Origin: Giardia muris
Taxonomy: Eukaryota > Fornicata > Diplomonadida > Hexamitidae
Length of the DNA stretch: 64,000 bases
Direction: 5' to 3'
Assembly (NCBI GenBank): GCA_006247105.1
Contig: CM016926.1
Location: 248,001 to 312,000 of the forward strand
The position numbers and the translations under genes were made by a program. Positions 27,335 through 37,060 of the stretch are shown one piece after another. The number at the start of each line of letters is the position of its first letter. Position 1 is the first letter of the stretch. The notes beneath the pieces are model-generated. The model saw only the letters and a list, made by a program, of their open reading frames with translations. It was not told where the DNA came from and did not search any database.

Positions 27335-28261
27335 ATGGGTACTAATGCCGTGATCCGGTGGCTCGTCTGTGGCTTCTCCGCCGAAGATATGACCCTCTTT
27401 CGGAGGCGCTTCGACCTTGAGGCCCAGGGGATCTCCCTCAGCCTTGAAGGAGACCAGGTTCAAATCGTCATCGATGACCTCCTCATTACCAATCCCAACG
27501 ACCTTCTTGTACGTCTACAGGCCCGGTCCACCGATATCTTGTTGATAGTGGCACGTCTGGCTACTGTAGAGTCGGTCGTACGAGCTTGTCTTTCAATCCC
27601 AGAAGTTGTTCCCACGTCCTGCTTCATTTGTGAGATGAATGACAACTTACAGGGACTTCGGTTAAATGATGCGCTCATGAGCGAGTCTACGGCCTCACGT
27701 AACGTATATGCCATCAATTATCACACGACTCCTCCAAAAGCTCTTCAAACCGCCATTCAAATCGTATGCAAGTACGTTCTATTACGTAGAAGCGTCAATG
27801 AGGAAGTGGAAGGGGAGAAGGAAGATGTGGGGAAGCAAGTGAGGAAGCAGATACAGGTTAAGAGCCAGACTCAGAACCAGAATCAGGATACCGGACTCGG
27901 TACTGCTACATCACGAGGGGAGCAACCAAAAGGAGGTTTGCAGGCCTCACGAAGGTTGCAGTCATCAATGGCGGCGACAAGTACAACAAAGGAAGAGACT
28001 GTATCAAGCACACCTAAAAGAACTCCTCCAAGTAATAGACAAACTCCATTACGAGCGAAGGAGGGGATGGAGACGGGTGATAGGAAGCTTCTCTTCACGA
28101 CGAACCTATTCTTAGGCACACAAAAGGTACAAATTGCGTACTATGACGACGATACGCCGGAGGTTGCTACCAAGAGGACCATGGACGAGTTAGGGACTAA
28201 CGATAAGAATTACGAGACGTTCCTGATGAAACGGATCACGGGGCTTCTTAAGAGGGTATGA
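27335..28261 (+). CDS. Unknown protein, degenerate Rossmann-like N-terminus
   Basis: 308 residues, not recognised. Residues 1-160 alternate hydrophobic strands and helices (AVIRWLVCGFS, DQVQIVIDDLLI, STDILLIVARLA, YAINYHTT), like a small alpha/beta domain, but no nucleotide-binding motif is visible. Residues 165-250 are low complexity with Gln, Lys, Ser and Thr (QVKSQTQNQNQD). The last 60 residues form a distinct element: two strands (LLFTTNLFLG, KVQIAYYDDD), then helices with PEVATKRTMDELG. That strand-strand-helix tail may be a small independent module. The ATG is preceded by gcattaggaaaata. The stop is followed at once by AGTAAA and the TFIIIC-like gene 28 bp on. Confidence 0.6.
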   Translation: MGTNAVIRWLVCGFSAEDMTLFRRRFDLEAQGISLSLEGDQVQIVIDDLLITNPNDLLVRLQARSTDILLIVARLATVESVVRACLSIPEVVPTSCFICEMNDNLQGLRLNDALMSESTASRNVYAINYHTTPPKALQTAIQIVCKYVLLRRSVNEEVEGEKEDVGKQVRKQIQVKSQTQNQNQDTGLGTATSRGEQPKGGLQASRRLQSSMAATSTTKEETVSSTPKRTPPSNRQTPLRAKEGMETGDRKLLFTTNLFLGTQKVQIAYYDDDTPEVATKRTMDELGTNDKNYETFLMKRITGLLKRV

Positions 28262-28266
28262 AAGGA

Positions 28267-28272
28267 AGTAAA
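28267..28272 (+). terminator. AGTAAA poly(A) signal between tandem plus genes
   Basis: AGTRAA match 5 nt after the stop of the upstream orphan and 17 nt before the ATG of the TFIIIC-like gene. The second AT block (ggaagtaaa) abuts that ATG, so terminator and promoter share this space. Confidence 0.45.
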
Positions 28273-28289
28273 GAGAACTTGGAAGTAAA

Positions 28290-29639
28290 ATGCAAGCGAA
28301 GAAAGGGATTCAACTCCTTCGGTTACCGATACGGACCAGTGCGCCATCGCAGCTGTTCGAAAGCGTGGAAAGCCTTCGGCCATTTATGATCAGTCCAACG
28401 GTCAAGAATCTACCGTCATTGAAGTACCGTTCACTCACGTTACGTCCATTAGAAGAAAAGGATATCAAAGATGTAGCATATTACGTTGTCACATATAGAA
28501 CTATAAAGTATACGTATCAAACGCAAGCCGGTGACACTCGTATTGAGATAAGAATCAAGCCGACCATTCTAGCTTCCATTGAGTCCATCTTCACCTATTG
28601 TACACCTCCAGCGTTAAGCTCTTTAAGATTGAGTGATAAAATACCGTTGCTAGACCCATTTATGACTTCCATTCTTAGAACAGATATCCCTACTCATTAT
28701 CGATACCAAATCAAACCAAAGAAGAGTGAGACCTCCTGGGTCATCTCATATGATGGAACTCCACCGGAGCCAGAAGCAGTAACGACTCTACGTCCATTAG
28801 CAAGGGTCTTATTGGTCCTATTTCTTTATCGACCGTTTTGGACCACGGATCTGTTATTACAACAGTCCATACAGGAAATGGAGTTCTCCTTCATCTACGA
28901 TTCTGCTCAATCGGCAACAATGATCTCAACCTCTATCAACGCCTTACTTACAGATTCAATCCAATACGAGAAGTATTGTCAGATCCAAAGCATCCCCCTT
29001 TCTGAGACGATAACCACGACAAAGACCTCTCAAATAACCCTCAAGTTGCGCCCATTTAGTATGACTACACTCCTGACTGCGTTGCGTCAGGTCGCGTATA
29101 ATTTCTCCTCCGGGCCTTGGAGAAACCTTTGGCTACGTCGTGGGTTTGACCCGCGTCTTTCTTATCATGTCGGTCTTTGTGCACAGATCATAGATCTTCG
29201 TTTCCTCAATGATATCCTGAAAAGCCTTCGTACTGTCATTGCCCTTCGTGCCGGTGGCGATTACACACGCTTTCTTGAACAACTTCCAAAAGAGCTTCGT
29301 GATACTTTCCGTTCTGCATTCTCTTGGCAACATGACGGATTAAGTAACATCGCGTATAGCTACATCGACCTCGATCCAGAGGTCTCAGGGTTGGATACGC
29401 TTCCTGAACTTGATTTGGAACCAACTCGACAATTCGGTTTCCTTCTCGAAGAAGAGTATCAGCAACTTCGAGGCAGACTGTCCAAAAGATTGCGTGAGAT
29501 CGCATTAGCAGGAATCCAATACCTTGAAGGCGTAGAACAACCTCCTGAATCCCTTACTCTTCGAAGAGCGCGGCTCCTTCCTCCATTGTTGTATACTGCT
29601 CTCTTGAAAGATGAAATCACTCACCTAACACCTTCTTGA
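28290..29639 (+). CDS. TFIIIC subunit 5-like (GTF3C5/Tfc1, tau95)
   Basis: A 449-residue protein with the family's diagnostic core. RPFWTTDLLLQQ (about residues 182-193) matches the 'RP+W.+..L' helix-turn-helix entry. FSSGPWRNLWLRRGFDPR (about 272-289) matches the strongly conserved 'F.GPWR..W...GYDPR' of GTF3C5/Tfc1, followed by IIDLR. The N-terminal strand-rich part (SLTLRPLEE.. VTYRTIKYTY) would be the Tfc1-Tfc7 dimer barrel. The C-terminus is acidic (DLDPEVSGLDTLPELDLEP), also usual. This subunit helps bind box A of tRNA genes for Pol III. A tRNA-Asp gene lies 11 bp downstream on the opposite strand. Part of this gene is copied at 17946. The ATG follows ggaagtaaa. Confidence 0.75.
   Translation: MQAKKGIQLLRLPIRTSAPSQLFESVESLRPFMISPTVKNLPSLKYRSLTLRPLEEKDIKDVAYYVVTYRTIKYTYQTQAGDTRIEIRIKPTILASIESIFTYCTPPALSSLRLSDKIPLLDPFMTSILRTDIPTHYRYQIKPKKSETSWVISYDGTPPEPEAVTTLRPLARVLLVLFLYRPFWTTDLLLQQSIQEMEFSFIYDSAQSATMISTSINALLTDSIQYEKYCQIQSIPLSETITTTKTSQITLKLRPFSMTTLLTALRQVAYNFSSGPWRNLWLRRGFDPRLSYHVGLCAQIIDLRFLNDILKSLRTVIALRAGGDYTRFLEQLPKELRDTFRSAFSWQHDGLSNIAYSYIDLDPEVSGLDTLPELDLEPTRQFGFLLEEEYQQLRGRLSKRLREIALAGIQYLEGVEQPPESLTLRRARLLPPLLYTALLKDEITHLTPS
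29355..29471 (+). repeat. Source of the 117-bp duplicated fragment
   Basis: Inside the TFIIIC-like gene; exact partner of 17946-18062. Confidence 0.95.
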
Positions 29640-29645
29640 AGTAAA
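29640..29645 (+). terminator. AGTAAA poly(A) signal adjoining the tRNA-Asp 3' end
   Basis: AGTRAA match starting on the first base after the TFIIIC-like stop and 5 bp from the tRNA 3' end. The mRNA 3' end must run into tRNA antisense. Read from the tRNA strand it is TTTACT. Confidence 0.5.
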
Positions 29646-29649
29646 CAGA

Positions 29650-29745
29650 GCGCGGTTACCGGGAATCGAACCCGGGTCACTCACGTGACAGGCGAGTATA
29701 CTAGCCACTGTACTATAACCGCCCGTTCGAGGGGCGCGGTGAGGC
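29650..29745 (-). repeat. Second copy of the 96-bp tRNA-Asp block
   Basis: Exact partner of 18129-18224 in inverted orientation, including the GC hairpin leader. Confidence 0.95.
29651..29722 (-). tRNA. tRNA-Asp (anticodon GTC), copy 2
   Basis: 72 nt, identical to the copy at 18152. It lies between two plus-strand genes and faces the 3' end of the TFIIIC-like gene. No T4 run follows; the first T stretch is GTTTAC. Confidence 0.97.
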
Positions 29746-29796
29746 AGAGGTATCCCCGCTGAGAGGCTGGATATCTCATAGCTTCTTATGAAGAAA

Positions 29797-31590
29797 ATGC
29801 CATCAAATTCGAGTCATAACGCTGAAATACGCGCACGTGTGAGACAGACACATCATGATCTCCTATCTGTCCTTCGGGATGACGTCCCATCCCGTGCCAG
29901 ACTGAAGTTGCTATTATACTTGGCGCAACAACGACTTAAGGTTTTCAACTTGATGTATGAGGCTGGTGCATATCTGGCATATCTCCCAAGATATGAACGC
30001 GGAGAGAATTCGTTAGCAAGTCTCTTTCTCCCAAGTAGTAATAACGAACTCTATTCTAGAATATACAACGGACCAGACTATGCGGGTGACCTTTTCGACG
30101 CAGTGGTTAACCGCAAGGATTACTCGGGACTCTATGCCTCTTATCAGAATCTGCCGTACGTGGTCCCACCGGGTCGCATTGCCCCTCGACCCGGACATTC
30201 TCTCCTCATAAATATCAAGTCCTTACCATTGGACTTGAGGCTCAACATCTTCGGTAACGACATCCGCGCATCAAGACCTCTTTTGCGACTGGCCGTCTGT
30301 TCTTTGACTCCTCGTGGTGCCATTCAAGTCCATGGGAACGTACTAAGCTTGCCACTGGAGGAGACGAAGAATGGAACTCTGAACCTACAGGATACCCCAG
30401 ACTTCACCAACGACCTCTTCAGATATACTGGATCAGGAGCTTTTCTTGTGAAGACAGATCTCATAGCTCATCGTCGGTCCTTCATCCTGGTGGAGTTTAC
30501 GGCGCTGCTTCGCCACCGGCGTTCTTCAGCCCTTAAGGACATTGCGGTTGAAGCGGTCCTTGGGGTGTCTTGTCTTGGCCTTAGTCCCGTGGAAGACTAT
30601 GACTCTTCATTCCGTGGTGCTCTCACAGCATATCTTAATGGCAAAAAAGAGAAGAGGTATCTAAGGAAGAATATCTCAAAGTTGCGAGCACGTGAGGATC
30701 GTGATAGGATTGATAGTCTTATGACCGTTCTCATGGCAACGTCAGTTTTCGACCCTATGGCCAGTGGTGCCAGAGAGGTGATTAACATGGATGATGCCGT
30801 CAATGGACCACGTCGTAGAGCGTTTATCTTCAAGACTGGAGGGTTCATGATACCTGTGTTTTCCTCTGCTATTTCCGAACCACTTGATCGATTAATCGGA
30901 AAGAAAGGCCATTGGGAGCCAGAACAGACTCCAAGAGGTGGTAGGGCTGCGGATTCCTATATCTCAATAGAGATCCGAGCCGCACCCAACGAGCTTTCCG
31001 GTTCTATCGCGCGCCTGCCGGCCAGTCTCATCATTCACTCGCGCCTTGTTGTCTGCTGTGATCATATAGCCGCTGCCTTTGCTTCACTACAAATTCTAGC
31101 AAGTCCTGCTCGGTACACTCCACCATGTTATGGAAAACAGGGAACTCCTGGACAGAACCTTGGAGACATTGACCCGAAGACTATATTCACGGATTGGAGG
31201 AGCCTTAGTGCGATTCTATACTCCTTTGGCCGCTACGAGTACGCTTACTTTTCGTCCGCTCCTACTGCTATAACCACAGGCTCATCGGCCCTTTTCCTAT
31301 TATCTGGAATGCTGCAGGAGCACATCAAGGCCATTCCGGATAAGCACAAGTCCGTAATTGGTAAGACCATTCTCCCCCCAGTCGCACTGAAGTATTCCGA
31401 CGACACGTACTTGGTAACGTTCATCATCTGTCTTCGGATCTTCTCGAATACGATTCTACCTCGGCTTCGAGCGGTTACGGCCGTTCCAGGAGGCACTTGT
31501 TGGGAGGATGAGGAGATGGTTCTCAAAGATGATAAGAAGAGTGGTAATACCCATAACTCGCGCGCGAATAAAGGCCGTTCGTACAACTAA
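29797..31590 (+). CDS. Unknown protein, 597 residues
   Basis: Not recognised. It is mostly strand-rich with scattered helices. There is a helical N-terminus (SRARLKLLLYLAQQRLKVFN), a Pro/Gly stretch (YVVPPGRIAPRPGHS), possible beta-sandwich segments (FILVEFTALL, ISIEIRAAP, LIIHSRLVV) and a very basic helix (NGKKEKRYLRKNISKLRARE) near residue 290. The C-terminus is charged and probably disordered. The strand pattern could be a C2-type or similar sandwich, but I cannot support a family. Two ATGs occur three codons apart; I chose the second because AAGAAA directly precedes it. An 11-bp direct repeat (GTACAACTAAA) spans the stop and recurs at 31598. Confidence 0.6.
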   Translation: MPSNSSHNAEIRARVRQTHHDLLSVLRDDVPSRARLKLLLYLAQQRLKVFNLMYEAGAYLAYLPRYERGENSLASLFLPSSNNELYSRIYNGPDYAGDLFDAVVNRKDYSGLYASYQNLPYVVPPGRIAPRPGHSLLINIKSLPLDLRLNIFGNDIRASRPLLRLAVCSLTPRGAIQVHGNVLSLPLEETKNGTLNLQDTPDFTNDLFRYTGSGAFLVKTDLIAHRRSFILVEFTALLRHRRSSALKDIAVEAVLGVSCLGLSPVEDYDSSFRGALTAYLNGKKEKRYLRKNISKLRAREDRDRIDSLMTVLMATSVFDPMASGAREVINMDDAVNGPRRRAFIFKTGGFMIPVFSSAISEPLDRLIGKKGHWEPEQTPRGGRAADSYISIEIRAAPNELSGSIARLPASLIIHSRLVVCCDHIAAAFASLQILASPARYTPPCYGKQGTPGQNLGDIDPKTIFTDWRSLSAILYSFGRYEYAYFSSAPTAITTGSSALFLLSGMLQEHIKAIPDKHKSVIGKTILPPVALKYSDDTYLVTFIICLRIFSNTILPRLRAVTAVPGGTCWEDEEMVLKDDKKSGNTHNSRANKGRSYN

Positions 31591-31738
31591 AGTTCTTGTA
31601 CAACTAAACTGGTAGGTATCTGATCATTGCAAGATGTGAGAACTATATCATCCACTCCCCTGATGACTAACAGAGGATAGGCATGGACAAGTCCATCCCA
31701 TGTTTTCAAGACAGGTATTCACTCTCTTTTCCAGCGAA

Positions 31739-32959
31739 CTACAACTCGTCAGCCAGGACGTCGACAAGGTACGCGATCCAGATCTTGTATTCGACGTCGG
31801 AAAGGATCTCGAAGCATAGGGTCCGGCTTTTGGAAATTAGTATTATGCTATTTGCGTGGCCAACACGCAGAGAGGCTGAACGAGTATCGGGCGGCAACGA
31901 CGACCACTCCTGTGCCAAGGTGGTGATGGGCTGTTTGTTTCCGTCGCGACGCATCGACAGAAGCCAGCCTCGAAACGTCCTAGCCGTTTCCCCATAGAGG
32001 CAGTCGCAAATATGGTCGAGAGCGATGGCCCCAGACGCGACGAGGCCGTCGGGCGTCTCCCGGCGCCAAACGAGGCACGTCTCCGGGGTCTCACTATCAA
32101 TACCGATGACTCGAGGCGCAATAGCCTCCTTCAAAGAACCCGGGACAGGGAGGGCGATCTTGTTAGTACTAGTGAAGGCGTTGGGTATTGCCAAGATGGA
32201 TGGGTTGTGACGACTACGAGTGGTCATCGAGGTAGCACTTGTTGTTGACCGAGCCACCTCATCCAACCCTTCCTCAAGTTCGCGATTCAGAACCTGGGAC
32301 TTACGATGCATATCTGAGTGCCAAATCGAGGGCGTGGATGTCAGGCGGGAACTACTCATGAGGCGGGGAGCGGCGTGTAGCGTTGGTCCTTTAGTACTTT
32401 CTTCAATAGCACGCCATTGCTTCTCAAAGGTACTCATATCGAGCAAGTCATGGGCACCCTTTATCCCATGCTTTTCCTCGGGGCCTGTCAGAACAGGTGC
32501 AGCCGTCCCACGACTAAAGCCTTGTGCATATATCATAGCTAGCTTGTTATTCAAAGCCTCGTTCTCGTTTGTGAGGCGAAGGACCTCCTGCTCGAGCTCA
32601 AGGATACGGGTCTGCATTTGTCTGTATTCGGTAGGATCGATGGTCGTGGGGCTTAAGGGGAGGACGTCAGTGTTATAGCCCAGTGCAGGCGAATAGATAG
32701 ACCCTCCACTCTCGAATTCTGGCCGAACGGAACGTTGAGATTCGAGGGTTGGTGTATACGCACCAGCTCGGGCCGAGGTCGCACCCAATGGGGCAGAGGT
32801 TGGTCGATGGACGGGGGAATTCCCATGTGATGCTGTTCTTTGGAGCCGAGCCCGAATGGCCTCGATCCTTGTGGCGACGTTGTTCCGTTCCGGTGCCTCC
32901 GAATCCTGGAGCATCTGGGCTAAGGTATCGCTGGGTCGCTTAGGAGTCCCAGTTGTCAT
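31739..32959 (-). CDS. Coiled-coil protein with C-terminal PH-like domain
   Basis: 406 residues. The N-terminal 110 are Ser/Thr/Pro-rich and disordered. Residues 120-150 form a short coiled coil (MQTRILELEQEVLRLTNENEAL). The last 110 look like a pleckstrin-homology-type fold. Strands SLRVGHANSIILISKSRTLCFEIL are followed by the closing helix VEYKIWIAYLVDVLADEL, whose buried Trp is the usual PH signature. Together this suggests a protein tethered to lipid or to a partner. The start is the ATG after acattttct, which leaves 14 bp to the P5A stop. An earlier in-frame ATG at 33031 would overlap that gene by 58 bp. The PH call is structural inference from pattern only. Confidence 0.6.
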   Translation of the reverse strand: MTTGTPKRPSDTLAQMLQDSEAPERNNVATRIEAIRARLQRTASHGNSPVHRPTSAPLGATSARAGAYTPTLESQRSVRPEFESGGSIYSPALGYNTDVLPLSPTTIDPTEYRQMQTRILELEQEVLRLTNENEALNNKLAMIYAQGFSRGTAAPVLTGPEEKHGIKGAHDLLDMSTFEKQWRAIEESTKGPTLHAAPRLMSSSRLTSTPSIWHSDMHRKSQVLNRELEEGLDEVARSTTSATSMTTRSRHNPSILAIPNAFTSTNKIALPVPGSLKEAIAPRVIGIDSETPETCLVWRRETPDGLVASGAIALDHICDCLYGETARTFRGWLLSMRRDGNKQPITTLAQEWSSLPPDTRSASLRVGHANSIILISKSRTLCFEILSDVEYKIWIAYLVDVLADEL

Positions 32960-32973
32960 AGAAAATGTACATT

Positions 32974-35900
32974 TCACTGAGGTACTCGTGGTCCAAGGAG
33001 GATAAACGCGAGCTTTTCTGCAGCATAGCATAAGGCCACGTCGAGAACTCCCAATAGGGCTACGAGGCGTTGCATAGGTATGGCTAGACGGATGAGGCCG
33101 AGCGCATCGTTGATGTCTGGGAAGGCCTGACTCGTCAGAAACAGAATTACCACGAGGAAGATGAGGATCCCACGCCGCAGCTTTGTGAAGTTATGGATGG
33201 ACTGCATATAGGGCTCTCCAGGGTAATTGACGACGCTGATTGATAGGTCTTGAAATAGGCTCAGAAGGAAGACGACGGTGTTGAGGCGGTTAGGAGAGAA
33301 CGTTGTCTCGAGCGCCACCGTTGTACGCTCGCTCGTCGCATAGCGGCAGGCGATAGTCGTCGTGAGTACGTGAATCAAAGCCTGTACAAACATGCTGGTC
33401 AGTCCGTATGCCGAGATTATGCTTCTCGGTGCGGGTACGGGGCTGATGACGTGTAGAGGCTTTGCCTTGTTAATATTGAATAGAATATAGAGCTGTGCAA
33501 CCTCACTCGCGACCAGCTGTGCCTCTGAGAACCTAACCCCATCAAGTGTAAGAACTGACATCGAATGGGCTCCAACGATGCACTTCAATGCAAGGGTCTT
33601 GTATGTCATCAAAAGGGTGACGAGCGAACAACGACCCTGACGGATGATGCTCAGAACTCCGGACAGCGTCCCTGACTTCGCCGTGAATGGCGCAGCAATT
33701 GCGGCGTCTCCGAGTTGTAGGTCCTGACCATCCTCCTCGATCTCAAGGGCTTGGTTCCAACCACTCATGATACCATCGTTTGAAAGACCAAAGATCTTAT
33801 CAACAAACGAGTTCTTCGCCGTGATCTTCCGTACCGATTGCCAGTAGTTCATATGCTCCCAAGTAAGGAATCGAAGCTCATCCGTGAGATTCGTCCCACG
33901 TGCTGCCGCTCGATCACGTGCCGCTGTATAAAGCATTTGTTGTGAGGCAGGCGTTCCATTTGGTCCCAGTACGGTTGGTTTCTTCAACTCCGAGATGGCA
34001 CGCTGTACTTTCAGCATCCGTGACTCGCCTGGATTAACAGCCTCGCGTTCGGCCTCAGCCTTGAGATCTTGATAGTCTGGCGTCTCCATGAGAGCCACTC
34101 CTACATCTGCAACGCGTAACCCTTCGGCATCGTTGGACCCGTCACCACAGAACAGGGTTGGAGCCGTTTCTTGCATGAGGCGCACGATCGCCGCCTTCTG
34201 CTCAGGTGTGACGCGTGCAAACACGGTGATATGGGGGATGTAAGCACGACTATGTGAGGGGTGGCTCATGAGTGCCACAAACGTGTCGGAGTTTGTCACG
34301 GCAAGCGCACACTTCTGAACGTTTCCTGAGACAGTATTGGGGAATAGATCCAAGGAGGAGGCCGTATCCCGTATTCCCTCGTTCAAGGTATCAAGAAATG
34401 TGAAGGTGCACTTACCAGTAGCACTATCGTAGCTATCGAGCTGATAGATGGCTTGGTCCTCCTCAATGATGCCGCAGCTGCGTGAGATGACGGACACGTT
34501 GACGATGTTATCGCCAGATATCGTTACACAACGATGAGATGAGCCACGGATAATCTTAATGGCCTCGGTTGTATCCTCCTTGAGCTTAGCATCGGCTACG
34601 ACGAAGCCAAGGAACCGCAAATCATTTTCGGCGCCGGCGCGTGTCGGGATCTCACCAGTGAATGGCTTACTTGCCAATGAAAGGACTCGACATCCCCTCT
34701 TGGTAAGTCGTGTCAGCTCCGTATTATACCAAGTAGGAAGTGAGTCTTTTAGACAGAGATCGGCGATCACCTCTGGCGCACCCTTACAGAATATGAAGTT
34801 GCCCATTGGATTAGAGCCAGTGACGGTACAAACAACACTCATGCGCTTGACTTGACTCGAGAAGGCATGACGCTTGATGATATCAACGGTAAGTGGTCCC
34901 GTCGGGCATTCCACTACAACCCGCGTGTTTGAAGACAATTTGTAGCACGTATTTGAAGCGTAAACGGACCGTTCAAACGGATCACCGAAGAGCTGGTTCT
35001 CATACAAAAACAAGCTCTGAGCCGCTGCAAGTGCTAGGTGCACTTGCATCTCACAACTATCTAGTGGCCCATGCATTGATATCTTCGAGAAGGCTGTAAT
35101 GGTGGGCTTAGTTCCAGACATAACTACACCCTCCAATTCAACCTCATCACTACAGAGTGTCCCTGTCTTGTCGAAGCAACACACTTGTAGCTTCCCCGCA
35201 TTCATCACCTTGATAGGCTCTGTGCAATAGATGAAGACCTTACGTAACTCTTGCAAGGAGGTCGAGAGGATCATCGAAATCTCCATTGGGAGTTCCGGTG
35301 GGATCACGGAGACAAACACGATCAAGCTCTCCAATATAAGTTTGCTAATGGCTGAGATGTGCGTTCTATACCCGCGGACGAACGTATGGACAGCAGCCAT
35401 GCAGGCTATGACAGCCATGATACCCAGGAAGATGTAAGAGTCACGATTCATCCCCCCACTACGCTCATCCGAGAAGAGAATCTTCCGTATCAGTTGTCCT
35501 TGAGCCGTCTCGAAGCCGGTGCGGAGTACAATGGCCTCAACGGCATCCGAGTCCAACCCACTACCAGTTCCGACTGAGACGAGTTGGGTTCCAGCGTAGA
35601 GAATATGGTTTGCGTCTCTATCCAGATTCACGCGGACATCCTTCGGATCGTTGGTTGAGAGGAGGTCGCTACTATGGATAGAATCCTTAATCTGGACGGT
35701 ACTCTCCCCAGTCAGGAGACTTTCATCCACAATGGCTGTCCCACGTGTCACAACCATATCTGCGACAAGAGAGTTTGTAAACGAGTTTGCGGCGGCCCTA
35801 GCGATCTTTAGGTCCTCCGACGGATAGGCGCTATCAAGGAACTTCCGAACCATTCGTAGAACTAATGTTTGGAAAGCGGGCATCGTGACGGTACGAGTCT

Positions 35901-36972
35901 CACGCGTTCTACGATCCGACTCCATACGAGCCTTATTCTCCTTATCAGCCTTGATGGCCTTCTGAAGATCGGTAGGGACGAAGCGAACGAGATCTCCGGG
36001 GACTAGATCGGCACTTGAGATAACCTTCCAAGGCTCATCATTCCGTCGAACATTGACCAGAGTCGGGTGAGCAATTAGACGGCGCGACTCACGCAGACTA
36101 TTGTATTGCGTCAAAATATTCCCACCCTCCATAAAAAGGAGCGTTAGAGTCGTCATACACGAGAAGATGGCGAACTTGTCGAACAGCCATAGAATAGAGG
36201 TGAATACTTGAAACATGAACATCGGGGACATGATGTGCTCAACAAAAAGCGCACCTAAACTCAAAACGGGGGCAACCATCCTATTCTCCCCATATTTCTC
36301 CATCCGTTCTTTGTACTGCGTCAACGTCAAGCCCTGCTCGGCGCTAGCAAGAACGGTTGCATAGTTAACGTTATCAGTCTCGAGCGCATGACTTACAGGT
36401 AGGCACTTTTCCCCAGTGCAAATGTACTTTCTCTGTTGGAAATGGAAGAAACTTGTTTGTTTGAAGGTAAGAGTTCCTTCACACGAGAGCCCTACAACGC
36501 TATGACGGATACGAAGAATACATGGGCGCCCCACAGAATCATCTGGGATCACATATGCATATGCTGCTTGCTTTGGATCAAAGGTCCTTCGGAACGCGAC
36601 GGAGGCACGGACGGCAGGGACCCAGTAGTCGATAAGCTTTAGGACAATCCCCACGGCGACGGGAATGAGTAAAATGAAGCGCACAGATGTATAGCGCTCA
36701 GCGACGGGATGGTAGTGCAAGATGTTCCATATCGTCTCCCCTAGCTCTGGTACTTCCATCCCAAGCTTCTGATAGGCTTCAATCTCGTTCGGAGCGTAGT
36801 TCATGACGCGGTCAGCGGTGTCGAGAGCGTAGAAGGCACGTAGTGAGTCTGCGGCCACGAGAGCTGTCACAGCCATGGTCACTCCAGTAAGTATGAAAGT
36901 CGCAAGGGTAAAAGGGTTCTGTAACCGAGGCTTATGAGCGAGAAGTTTAACGCTCTGAAGCTCGGCACACAT
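32974..36972 (-). CDS. P5A-type P-type ATPase (Spf1/ATP13A1-like)
   Basis: 1,332 residues. P-type ATPase landmarks appear in order: actuator loop DESLLTGES, the helix-4 motif SVIPPELPMEISM (about residue 560; PPELPMELS is the P5A signature), the phosphorylation site CFDKTGTL (Asp about 600), and the hinge GDGSNDAEGLRVADVG (about 945). Two extra hydrophobic N-terminal segments precede the core. P5A pumps sit in the ER and remove misinserted tail-anchored or moderately hydrophobic transmembrane helices. The usual TGDG is CGDG here. The ATG follows gacccaaataa. The 3' end is 14 bp from the PH-like gene. The 88-bp gap to the divergent ankyrin gene is one of the longer promoters here. Confidence 0.93.
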   Translation of the reverse strand: MCAELQSVKLLAHKPRLQNPFTLATFILTGVTMAVTALVAADSLRAFYALDTADRVMNYAPNEIEAYQKLGMEVPELGETIWNILHYHPVAERYTSVRFILLIPVAVGIVLKLIDYWVPAVRASVAFRRTFDPKQAAYAYVIPDDSVGRPCILRIRHSVVGLSCEGTLTFKQTSFFHFQQRKYICTGEKCLPVSHALETDNVNYATVLASAEQGLTLTQYKERMEKYGENRMVAPVLSLGALFVEHIMSPMFMFQVFTSILWLFDKFAIFSCMTTLTLLFMEGGNILTQYNSLRESRRLIAHPTLVNVRRNDEPWKVISSADLVPGDLVRFVPTDLQKAIKADKENKARMESDRRTRETRTVTMPAFQTLVLRMVRKFLDSAYPSEDLKIARAAANSFTNSLVADMVVTRGTAIVDESLLTGESTVQIKDSIHSSDLLSTNDPKDVRVNLDRDANHILYAGTQLVSVGTGSGLDSDAVEAIVLRTGFETAQGQLIRKILFSDERSGGMNRDSYIFLGIMAVIACMAAVHTFVRGYRTHISAISKLILESLIVFVSVIPPELPMEISMILSTSLQELRKVFIYCTEPIKVMNAGKLQVCCFDKTGTLCSDEVELEGVVMSGTKPTITAFSKISMHGPLDSCEMQVHLALAAAQSLFLYENQLFGDPFERSVYASNTCYKLSSNTRVVVECPTGPLTVDIIKRHAFSSQVKRMSVVCTVTGSNPMGNFIFCKGAPEVIADLCLKDSLPTWYNTELTRLTKRGCRVLSLASKPFTGEIPTRAGAENDLRFLGFVVADAKLKEDTTEAIKIIRGSSHRCVTISGDNIVNVSVISRSCGIIEEDQAIYQLDSYDSATGKCTFTFLDTLNEGIRDTASSLDLFPNTVSGNVQKCALAVTNSDTFVALMSHPSHSRAYIPHITVFARVTPEQKAAIVRLMQETAPTLFCGDGSNDAEGLRVADVGVALMETPDYQDLKAEAEREAVNPGESRMLKVQRAISELKKPTVLGPNGTPASQQMLYTAARDRAAARGTNLTDELRFLTWEHMNYWQSVRKITAKNSFVDKIFGLSNDGIMSGWNQALEIEEDGQDLQLGDAAIAAPFTAKSGTLSGVLSIIRQGRCSLVTLLMTYKTLALKCIVGAHSMSVLTLDGVRFSEAQLVASEVAQLYILFNINKAKPLHVISPVPAPRSIISAYGLTSMFVQALIHVLTTTIACRYATSERTTVALETTFSPNRLNTVVFLLSLFQDLSISVVNYPGEPYMQSIHNFTKLRRGILIFLVVILFLTSQAFPDINDALGLIRLAIPMQRLVALLGVLDVALCYAAEKLAFILLGPRVPQ

Positions 36973-37060
36973 TTATTTGGGTCGACCGTAGTCTCCAAAG
37001 AGATCGTACGGCTCCGATATGGAGTCGACCTACCTGGTAGAGATGATGGCTCTAAAGAAA

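Noticed and set aside
31617..31675. Possible intron on the plus strand (GTATCT .. ACTAACAG)
   Set aside because: The 5' site is not GTATGT and there is no open frame to join downstream. The region beyond is coding on the other strand.
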